From Hyphomicrobiales bacterium (GTDB lineage: Bacteria > Pseudomonadota > Alphaproteobacteria > Rhizobiales > OSC116): a DNA stretch of 5,319 nt. Each line of letters starts with the position of its first letter. Within the stretch, counting starts at the first letter, position 1. The notes under the pieces are model-generated. The model was not told where the DNA came from. It did no database searches and worked only from the letters and a program-made list of their open reading frames with translations. Shown here piece after piece: positions 1 through 5,319 of the stretch. The position numbers were made by a program, and so were the translations under genes. The stretch spans positions 1 to 5,319 of the forward strand of contig JABSRY010000206.1 of NCBI GenBank assembly GCA_013214985.1, in the 5' to 3' direction.

Positions 1-1632
1 AAGGCCGAAAAAATCCGTTCAGAATGGGTGATTACAGTAACGGGCACAGTTATCGAGCGTAATGGCGCTGCTATTAACCCAAAAATGCCAACAGGCGAAA
101 TCGAAATCGGCATTACTGGCCTAGAAATTCAGTCAGAAGCAAAAGAGCTTGCGCTACCCGTCTTTGGCGATCTAGATTATCCAGAAGATACCCGCCTAAA
201 ATATCGGTTCTTAGATTTACGCCGCGAACGCATCCACGCCAATATTGTAAAGCGCTCAAAAATCATCGCATCTATGCGTAACCGCATGGTCGATCAAGGC
301 TTTACAGAATATCAAACTCCAATTCTAACCGCTTCAAGCCCAGAAGGCGCACGCGATTTCTTGGTGCCAGCACGCATGCACCCTGGCAAATTTTATGCAT
401 TACCTCAAGCACCACAACAGTTTAAACAACTGGCTATGGTCGCGGGGTTTGATCGCTATTTCCAAATAGCACCTTGTTTCCGCGATGAAGACCCGCGCGC
501 AGATAGAGCCTTAGAATTCTATCAATTAGATATCGAAATGAGCTTCGTAACCCAAGAAGACATCTTCCAAGTCATCGAACCTGTACTTCGCGGTGTATTC
601 GAAGAATTTGGCGAAGGCAAAGAAGTGACACAAACCTTCCCACGCATCACTTATAAAGATTCAATGCTTAAATATGGCAGCGATAAACCAGACCTTCGTA
701 TTCCATTCGAAATTGTCGATGTAACCGAAGAATTTGGCGATGACAGTGTGTCATTTGGCGCATTTAAAGGCATCATTTCTTCAGGCGGTTGTGTCCGTGC
801 TATTCCCGCACCAGGCGCCGCAAGCAAATCCCGTTCTTTCTTCGATAAGATGAACGATTGGGCACGTAAGGAAATGGGCGCAGCAGGTCTAGGCTATATC
901 ATTTTCGACGATAAAGATGGCGAAATCGTTGGCCGTGGGCCAATTGCAAAATTCATCCCTGCCGAAATTCAAGCAAAAATGGTTGCAAAAGCAGGCATTA
1001 AAGGCGGCGACGCTTTATTCTTCGCTGCTGGTAAAATACCACAAGCGGCATCATTAGCAGGCGCCGCGCGTTCTCGTTTGGGCGCACAGTTAGAGCTAAT
1101 CGATGACAATAAATTCGAACTATGTTGGATTGTAGATTTCCCAATGTATGAATTTGATGAGAAAGAAGATAAATTAGATTTCTCACATAACCCATTCTCA
1201 ATGCCACAAGGCGGTATGGAAGCATTAGAGTCACAAGATTCATTAGATATTTTGGGCTACCAATATGACATCGTGTGTAATGGCTTCGAATTGTCATCAG
1301 GTGCAGTGCGTAACCATAAACCAGAAGTTATGTACAAAGCGTTCGAGCTAGTCGGCTACGATAAAGCATTTGTAGATGAAAACTTTGGCGGCATGATAAG
1401 AGCATTCGAATATGGCGCACCACCCCATGGTGGTATCGCTCCAGGTATCGACCGTATCGTAATGCTGCTTTGCGGCGAAGAAAACTTGCGTGAAGTCACC
1501 ATGTTTGCAATGAACCAACAAGCAGAAGATTTGCTTATGGGCGCCCCTGCAAATGTAACGCCTAAACAGCTACGTGAGCTGCACATTCGTTCAGTAATAC
1601 CAGAGGTTAAAAAAGAAGTTAAGCAAGACTAA
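1..1632 (+). CDS. aspS: Aspartyl-tRNA synthetase, 5'-truncated by window edge
   Basis: Class II aminoacyl-tRNA synthetase that charges tRNA(Asp) with aspartate in the cytoplasm. The frame is open from base 1, so the GTG at 28 is internal: the nine codons before it (KAEKIRSEW) continue the N-terminal OB-fold, as in family members with RSEWVI...VTGTV. About 543 residues are visible; bacterial AspRS is usually near 590, so roughly 50 N-terminal residues are missing. Visible in order are the end of the anticodon-binding OB-fold, motif 1 around YQTPIL and PEGARDFLVP, the active-site stretch KFYALPQAPQ, motif 2 FRDEDPRADR (bases 478-507), the GAD-type insertion in the middle, and motif 3 GGIAPGIDR (1429-1455) with the ATP-binding Arg. 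The C-terminus (LMGAP, TPKQLRELHIR) is intact. Alphaproteobacterial AspRS often also charges tRNA(Asn) for GatCAB; that is family knowledge, and at least part of the deciding region lies upstream of the window. Identity is very secure. Confidence 0.97.
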   Translation, partial: KAEKIRSEWVITVTGTVIERNGAAINPKMPTGEIEIGITGLEIQSEAKELALPVFGDLDYPEDTRLKYRFLDLRRERIHANIVKRSKIIASMRNRMVDQGFTEYQTPILTASSPEGARDFLVPARMHPGKFYALPQAPQQFKQLAMVAGFDRYFQIAPCFRDEDPRADRALEFYQLDIEMSFVTQEDIFQVIEPVLRGVFEEFGEGKEVTQTFPRITYKDSMLKYGSDKPDLRIPFEIVDVTEEFGDDSVSFGAFKGIISSGGCVRAIPAPGAASKSRSFFDKMNDWARKEMGAAGLGYIIFDDKDGEIVGRGPIAKFIPAEIQAKMVAKAGIKGGDALFFAAGKIPQAASLAGAARSRLGAQLELIDDNKFELCWIVDFPMYEFDEKEDKLDFSHNPFSMPQGGMEALESQDSLDILGYQYDIVCNGFELSSGAVRNHKPEVMYKAFELVGYDKAFVDENFGGMIRAFEYGAPPHGGIAPGIDRIVMLLCGEENLREVTMFAMNQQAEDLLMGAPANVTPKQLRELHIRSVIPEVKKEVKQD

Positions 1633-1652
1633 ACTTAGCTTATAATGCATTT

Positions 1653-1686
1653 AAAGCCTCGTATAATTTTATACGGGGCTTTTTTT
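1653..1686 (+). terminator. Rho-independent terminator of aspS
   Basis: An inverted repeat starts 20 bases after the aspS stop. The left arm (1653-1665) reads AAAGCCTCGTATA and the right arm (1670-1682) TATACGGGGCTTT. They pair over 13 positions around an ATTT loop, with one G-U wobble. A T-run at 1680-1686 follows the GC-rich part of the stem, the classic intrinsic terminator form. In the opposite direction the wobble becomes an A-C mismatch and only a short T-run follows, so it would be a weaker terminator for the convergent - strand gene ending at 1700. Confidence 0.93.
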
Positions 1687-1699
1687 ATGGCATAAAACT

Positions 1700-2881
1700 C
1701 TATTCAAAATATTCAATTTTAGGGTTTAAATCTCTAACCAATGTACCTAGGTTATAATTACGCAAATAATGCGAAAATCTAACAGGCTTAGCAGGCGAAA
1801 ATTCCAAGTTCAAGCGGCCAGGTTGCCTAATAAACTCAAAAAATGGCTTGCTTATCACCTTACGTCGCTCAATATTTTTAATATCTCTACCCAAAAAGCT
1901 AATACCAAAATATATTTGCGCTTTTAACGATTTAACTGGCATATCAAGTTTAACAGCCTGTTGCTCAATAAAATAATTATAAAGCCCAAGGTCATGATAA
2001 TTAATTTTGGCATATTCAATAGGCAATCGGTTAAGATTGGCTTCTAATTTATCAAAATTATATAAATCAATAAATCGTTTATCGTTTAACGTAACCATAA
2101 TCTCAGATTGCAGGTTAGCAAGCCCACCAAAGTTTAAATTATTAACGGTAAATATCCCGCTATTATCAGCAGCACTGTAATTAAAGCTCACATCCAAAAT
2201 ACCATTTAGCTCTGTGATGTTATAATCAGCCAATAATTGGCCATATTCCAATGGCAAATGGTTCTGGTTAATTTCCATACCTGATAAATGCAATTCCCAA
2301 TTACTGGGCAAATTATCAACAATTGCCTGTTTGGTAAAATGGCCTTCTGCAATGTGGCTTACCTTATCCAAATTGTCGGATAACATAAGTTTTTTAAAAG
2401 ATACACTGTCATAACCAAGCTCGTCATGGGCAAATTGTATTTTTTCAGCAATTGTCGGGGCAGATAAAATCCGTTCAAACCGTGGGCGATAATCAAACGA
2501 TAGTTGATTGACCAAAATTTCATCAAATTTATAGTTTTCGCCATAATAAGTAGCTTTTACGTCCCCTAATCGCGCAGTCGCAATGTTAATGGATTGGTTG
2601 CTAAATGGGTCAATGCCATCAAGTTTAACTTCACTAATCGCTAATTTTAGCCAAATTTGTGTATCACTCGCAATTTTCAAGTTTTTTAAAGTTACACTCT
2701 GATGTAAAAAATCAATTTCTAAGCTGTCATATCCGCTTAATTCAAAGCCACTTAATTTTAGTGTTTCAATAGCCTGATCGGCCTTTTCATGGGCAACTTG
2801 GTTTATATAATATAGTATCGCTATCAACCCGATAGAAATAAATAAGGTTAAACCAATTATACTACTTAAAATTTTTCTCAC
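1700..2881 (-). CDS. Membrane-anchored hypothetical protein, 393 aa
   Basis: I do not recognise this gene with confidence. It begins at GTG (2881-2879) with AAGG six bases upstream; the frame stays open back to a stop near 2941 but offers no ATG. After the short basic start MRKIL comes one hydrophobic segment (about residues 6-26, ending YYINQVAHEK), which looks like an uncleaved signal anchor with no lipobox. The remaining roughly 365 residues are soluble, rich in alternating polar and hydrophobic stretches (e.g. SVTLKNLKI, GILDVSFNYS, FTVNNLNFGG) that suggest beta structure, and probably lie in the periplasm. The C-terminal phrase RLNLEFSPAKPVRFSHYL resembles the ends of some large alphaproteobacterial hypothetical proteins, and the overall pattern recalls AsmA-like envelope proteins; both are weak inferences. 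No catalytic motif is visible. It converges on aspS and diverges from the aldolase gene. The gene looks intact and clearly more AT-rich than aspS. Confidence 0.85.
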   Translation of the reverse strand: MRKILSSIIGLTLFISIGLIAILYYINQVAHEKADQAIETLKLSGFELSGYDSLEIDFLHQSVTLKNLKIASDTQIWLKLAISEVKLDGIDPFSNQSINIATARLGDVKATYYGENYKFDEILVNQLSFDYRPRFERILSAPTIAEKIQFAHDELGYDSVSFKKLMLSDNLDKVSHIAEGHFTKQAIVDNLPSNWELHLSGMEINQNHLPLEYGQLLADYNITELNGILDVSFNYSAADNSGIFTVNNLNFGGLANLQSEIMVTLNDKRFIDLYNFDKLEANLNRLPIEYAKINYHDLGLYNYFIEQQAVKLDMPVKSLKAQIYFGISFLGRDIKNIERRKVISKPFFEFIRQPGRLNLEFSPAKPVRFSHYLRNYNLGTLVRDLNPKIEYFE

Positions 2882-2887
2882 GTGTGA

Positions 2888-2891
2888 CCTT
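2888..2891 (-). promoter_or_regulatory. Ribosome binding site for the GTG-started anchored protein
   Basis: On the - strand AAGG lies six bases before the GTG at 2881. It supports GTG as the start, because no ATG exists upstream in frame and the hydrophobic anchor begins right after this codon. Confidence 0.6.
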
Positions 2892-2910
2892 AATAATATT
2901 CCATCAGAAA

Positions 2911-2972
2911 TTTTGACTAGATAAATTATGTGATATTGTTAAATTAATATCTAATAAACAACTAAGTCAAAA
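2911..2972. promoter_or_regulatory. Overlapping divergent promoters within an imperfect palindrome
   Basis: On the + strand TTGACT (2913-2918) is followed after 15 bases by TATTGT (2934-2939), preceded by TG one base upstream as in an extended -10. On the - strand TTGACT (2970-2965) is followed after 15 bases by TATTAA (2949-2944). The two sets are mirror images about the same centre, near 2941/2942. Comparing the two 31-base halves, I count 20 matches, including the outer arms TTTTGACT/AGTCAAAA and the inner arms GATATT (2932-2937)/AATATC (2946-2951). The + promoter would drive the aldolase gene and the - promoter the anchored protein. The -10 boxes are only 4 of 6 to consensus and the spacers are short, so the promoter call is an inference; the symmetry is seen directly. 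Confidence 0.45.
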
Positions 2973-2986
2973 GTATGATGGCAACA

Positions 2987-2994
2987 AAGAGGTG
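2987..2994 (+). promoter_or_regulatory. Strong Shine-Dalgarno that fixes the TTG start of the aldolase
   Basis: AAGAGGTG lies upstream of TTG at 3000, with seven bases between GAGG and the start. An in-frame TAA (2997-2999) directly precedes the TTG, so no earlier start is possible in this frame. Confidence 0.85.
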
Positions 2995-2999
2995 AATAA

Positions 3000-4034
3000 T
3001 TGATTAATCTGTATAGCGATACACAAACCAAACCAACACCAGATATGCGGAAATTCATGTCTATCGCAGAAGTGGGTGATGAACAACAATTGTTAGACCC
3101 AAGTGTAAATTTACTGTGTGAAACATCTGCAAAACTTTTAGGCAAAGAAAATGCGGTGTTTTTGCCATCGGGTATTATGTGCAATTTGGTCTCCACTTTA
3201 AGTCATTGCACAATGGGTGATGAGCTCATAGCGGCAGATAATTCACACATAGTAATGATGGAAGCAGGCGGTCTAGCCCTAGGCCAAGTTTCTTGCCAAA
3301 CCATTGACAAACCCAATGGTATTTTTAGTGTAGATGATATTAAAAAATGCATCGCTAAGCGCCAAATGGGTAACCATTCACCCATTCCCAAAATGGTATC
3401 AGTTGAAAACACGCATAATCTTGGTGGTGGTATTGCTTGGAATATGGATCAATTAAATCCAGTAACCCAATATTGTAAATCGCAAAATATTAAACTGCAT
3501 ATGGATGGTGCAAGAATGCTAAATGCATCCGCTGCAACAGGCATAACGCCCGCGCAATATGCCAAAGATTTCGATAGCGTGTGGTTCGATTTATCCAAAG
3601 GCTTAGGCTGCCCAGTAGGCGCCGTGTTAGCAGGTTCAAACGAATTTATCCAAAAAGTATGGGTTTGGAAAACACGTTTAGGCGGCGCAATGCGCCAAGC
3701 TGGCATCATAGCAGCAGCAGGCGTTTATGCGCTAGAACATCATGTAGATAGACTAGCAGACGATCATAAAAATGCAAAAATACTAGCAGAATCGCTAAAT
3801 TTATTAGATGGGGTAGTCGTAGATTTAAACAACCTACATACCAATATCATCATTATAAATGTCGAAAATTCACAGCTTACTGCACCCCAAATATGCCAAC
3901 AACTTAAAGCCAATAATGTTGCAATGATAGCGCTTAATGATCATGAAATTAGAGCCGTAACGCATTTAGATGTCAGTACAGATCAATGCCAAAAAGCCGC
4001 CGAAATATTTGCAACAATTCTAAGCAAACATTAA
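3000..4034 (+). CDS. ltaE: Low-specificity L-threonine aldolase-type PLP enzyme
   Basis: Fold-type I PLP enzyme of the threonine aldolase/beta-eliminating lyase family, expected to split L-threonine or L-allo-threonine into glycine and acetaldehyde in the cytoplasm. The TTG start is supported by the Shine-Dalgarno, the in-frame stop just before it, and the resulting N-terminus MINLYSDTQT, which matches the family's usual MIDLRSDTVT. The 344-residue length fits the family (about 330-360). Visible features are His83 in the PLP-stacking position, ENTHN at 136-140, HMDGAR at 167-172 (Asp169 for the pyridine nitrogen, Arg172), the Schiff-base lysine Lys200 in DLSKGLGCPVG, GGAMRQAG at 228-235, and IRAVTHLDVS near 317-326 with a likely carboxylate-binding Arg318. 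In place of the common VGDDVYGEDPTV it has VGDEQQLLDPSV at 25-36, so it belongs to a divergent branch and the true substrate could be another beta-hydroxy amino acid. The gene symbol is by family. Confidence 0.88.
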   Translation: MINLYSDTQTKPTPDMRKFMSIAEVGDEQQLLDPSVNLLCETSAKLLGKENAVFLPSGIMCNLVSTLSHCTMGDELIAADNSHIVMMEAGGLALGQVSCQTIDKPNGIFSVDDIKKCIAKRQMGNHSPIPKMVSVENTHNLGGGIAWNMDQLNPVTQYCKSQNIKLHMDGARMLNASAATGITPAQYAKDFDSVWFDLSKGLGCPVGAVLAGSNEFIQKVWVWKTRLGGAMRQAGIIAAAGVYALEHHVDRLADDHKNAKILAESLNLLDGVVVDLNNLHTNIIIINVENSQLTAPQICQQLKANNVAMIALNDHEIRAVTHLDVSTDQCQKAAEIFATILSKH

Positions 4035-4612
4035 GCAAATATGTTCTTAAGCATAAGAGAAAGCGCAATGGTAAATGCAACATCAATAAAAGTAATGATG
4101 GCTGCATTTGCCCCAGTCGTCGCCAAAGAAACCTGAGCAACTTTCCACTTATAACTAATCATAATAAAAGTTGTTAAAAACAACAATGTTGCAGTTGCGC
4201 CTTGGGCAAGACCAAATTGAAACATAATAATTGGCAAGGTAACTATCGTAACACTTACAATACTGCTCCAATTATCAATTGTAACATATCGTACATAATT
4301 ATGGCTTAGCCCCATTAATCGGCAAATAACATAAGCCATTAAAGGCCAAGATAACCAAGCAAAAAGTATAATAAACATCTGAAAAGTCGCGCTTATAGTG
4401 TTTACATTATCACCTTGTTGAACATCTTTAAAAAACTCATTCTCAATCGGTATTTGATAAAGTTGAAAAATAATAATTAATATTATCGCTGAAAAAGACC
4501 AAATAAAATTCTTAGAATCAATCGTAAAATAATTAAGCGCATTTTGTTTACGCAAAAAAATAGCCCATAAGCCGGTTAAATTATTATCAATTTGTTTTAA
4601 ACTAATAGCCAT
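4031..4612 (-). CDS. Five-helix inner-membrane protein coupled to dapE
   Basis: A 193-residue integral membrane protein of unknown function. Hydrophobic segments lie at about residues 36-52, 76-98, 115-134, 136-154 and 168-188; the short N-terminal part (about 35 residues) is polar and probably cytoplasmic. The phrases LNYFTIDSKNFIWSF before helix 1 and DNWSSIV before helix 3 resemble a group of alphaproteobacterial membrane hypotheticals, perhaps YIP1-like; this family link is from memory and weak. The ATG at 4612 overlaps the dapE stop by one base (TAATG), and AGGTG (4627-4623) lies ten bases upstream inside the last dapE codons, so translation is probably coupled. Its stop (4033-4031) overlaps the stop of the convergent aldolase gene. 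There is no terminator between the two. A direct role in lysine synthesis cannot be claimed from position alone. Confidence 0.82.
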   Translation of the reverse strand: MAISLKQIDNNLTGLWAIFLRKQNALNYFTIDSKNFIWSFSAIILIIIFQLYQIPIENEFFKDVQQGDNVNTISATFQMFIILFAWLSWPLMAYVICRLMGLSHNYVRYVTIDNWSSIVSVTIVTLPIIMFQFGLAQGATATLLFLTTFIMISYKWKVAQVSLATTGANAAIITFIDVAFTIALSLMLKNIFA

Positions 4613-5319
4613 TAATTATTTTCACCTACAAAATATTCACCAATCACTTGGTGGTATATATTAGCTAATGTTTCAATATCTGCAACATTAACATGTTCAT
4701 CAATTTTATGCATTGTTGCGCCAATTAAACCAAATTCAATAGTTGGGCAATGGTTTTTAATAAACCGTGCATCAGAGGTGCCACCCGCAGTCGAAAGCTT
4801 TGGCGCTTTACCGCAATGTTTGGTAATGGCATTGCTCATTAAGCCGACAAGCAGCTCGTTTTTCGTATAAAATGCCTCGCCAGAACGCGTATATTTAACG
4901 TCGTAGCGGCCACCAAGCTTGTCATGAATATCATCAAATTTTTGGTTAAGTAACACTTCCAAACTATCAAAATCATGTAAACTATTGTAGCGAATGCCAA
5001 ATTTCACTTCAATGCTTTGTGGCAACATATTATGCGCCTTATTGCCAACATCAACCGATGTCACTTCAAGGTTACTTGGTTGAAATATATCAGTGCCTTG
5101 GTCAAGCACATCATTGCATAACCTATCTAAAACCGCAGCCAGTCTGGGCATTGGGTTGTCAGCACGCTCAGGGTAGGCGATATGCCCTTGTGTACCATGC
5201 AATGTTAGGCTGCCCAGCAACGAGCCGCGCCTGCCAACCTTAATTTCTTCACCTATGTAAGATGGGTTAGACGGCTCACCAACAATACAATGGTCTAGAA
5301 CAATATTTTGTTGTTTTAA
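4612..5319 (-). CDS. dapE: Succinyl-diaminopimelate desuccinylase, C-terminal part
   Basis: Zinc metallopeptidase-like enzyme (M20 family) that converts N-succinyl-LL-diaminopimelate to succinate and LL-diaminopimelate in the cytoplasm, feeding lysine and peptidoglycan synthesis. The frame is open to the window edge; the TTG at 5220 is an internal Leu, since 33 further codons upstream give family sequence (LDHCIVGEPS, GRRGS). The 235 visible residues compare with about 375-385 for a full enzyme, so about 140-150 residues are missing, including the first zinc ligands and the catalytic Glu. Still visible (fragment numbering) are the zinc-ligand Glu15 in VGEP, GRRGS at 29-33, HGTQGHIAYP at 41-50 whose His46 matches the active-site His donated by the partner subunit, the dimerisation domain after it, GGTSDARFI at 179-187, and the C-terminal zinc-ligand His204 in MHKIDE. 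Nothing looks broken. It is the upstream partner of the membrane protein through a one-base overlap. Confidence 0.96.
   Translation of the reverse strand, partial: LKQQNIVLDHCIVGEPSNPSYIGEEIKVGRRGSLLGSLTLHGTQGHIAYPERADNPMPRLAAVLDRLCNDVLDQGTDIFQPSNLEVTSVDVGNKAHNMLPQSIEVKFGIRYNSLHDFDSLEVLLNQKFDDIHDKLGGRYDVKYTRSGEAFYTKNELLVGLMSNAITKHCGKAPKLSTAGGTSDARFIKNHCPTIEFGLIGATMHKIDEHVNVADIETLANIYHQVIGEYFVGENN
4623..4627 (-). promoter_or_regulatory. Ribosome binding site of the membrane protein inside dapE
   Basis: AGGTG on the - strand, within the final Val-Gly-Glu codons of dapE, lies ten bases before the ATG at 4612. It supports this start and fits reinitiation or coupling with dapE translation. Confidence 0.6.

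Noticed and set aside
28..30. GTG at 28 as the start of aspS
   Set aside because: The upstream codons continue the OB-fold, and a start here would lack most of the anticodon-binding domain.
998..1586. Open frames on the - strand within aspS
   Set aside because: They mirror the codon pattern of aspS, have no ribosome binding sites or recognisable protein features, and lie fully within a secure gene.
1700..2881. Higher AT content of this gene compared with aspS, as a sign of horizontal transfer
   Set aside because: A highly expressed housekeeping gene next to an unconserved envelope gene commonly differs this way; the membrane protein and intergenic DNA are equally AT-rich, and no mobile element borders exist.
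2975..2995. Tiny reading frame (MMATKR) just ahead of the aldolase, ending in the ribosome binding site
   Set aside because: It has no ribosome binding site of its own, is only six codons long, and nothing suggests an attenuating leader; most likely chance.
4162..4184. Hairpin GTTGTT-TTT-AACAAC followed by TTTTATTAT on the - strand, resembling a terminator
   Set aside because: The six-pair stem has only two G-C pairs and lies inside the coding sequence of the membrane protein; too weak to call.
4612..5220. dapE starting at TTG 5220
   Set aside because: The frame is open to 5319 and the extra 33 codons encode conserved DapE sequence, including the VGEP zinc-ligand motif, so the gene is simply cut by the window edge.

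Overview
The window looks like ordinary chromosomal DNA from an AT-rich alphaproteobacterium. The assignment rests on protein wording. The partial aspartyl-tRNA synthetase and the partial DapE carry phrases typical of alphaproteobacteria (MSFVTQED and LLMGAP in AspS; LDHCIVGEP and FQPSNLEVT in DapE). The small membrane protein behind dapE also reads like an alphaproteobacterial hypothetical. Genus cannot be told from this sequence. No mobile element, CRISPR array, rRNA or tRNA gene was seen.

Layout, left to right. (1) Bases 1-1632, + strand: aspS without its first roughly 50 codons, followed by a strong intrinsic terminator at 1653-1686. (2) Bases 1700-2881, - strand: a 393-residue protein I do not recognise, with one N-terminal membrane anchor and a long, probably periplasmic, beta-rich remainder. 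(3) Bases 2882-2999: a 118-base divergent intergenic region holding two candidate promoters that overlap face to face inside an imperfect palindrome. (4) Bases 3000-4034, + strand: a PLP-dependent low-specificity L-threonine aldolase-type enzyme starting at TTG. (5) Bases 4031-4612, - strand: a five-helix membrane protein whose stop codon overlaps the aldolase stop in a shared TTAA. (6) Bases 4612-5319, - strand: the C-terminal 235 residues of dapE, whose stop overlaps the ATG of the membrane protein (TAATG).

Transcription units: aspS ends its own unit. The anchored protein and the aldolase form a divergent pair that may share control. dapE and the membrane protein form a tightly coupled - strand operon running head-on into the aldolase gene with no spacer. 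Functionally the genes cover translation (Asp-tRNA charging), amino-acid metabolism (threonine/glycine aldol chemistry and the diaminopimelate/lysine branch) and two envelope proteins of unknown role. I see no convincing new multi-gene system. The points most worth a second look are the symmetric divergent promoter region, the unrecognised anchored protein, and the membrane protein translationally coupled to dapE.
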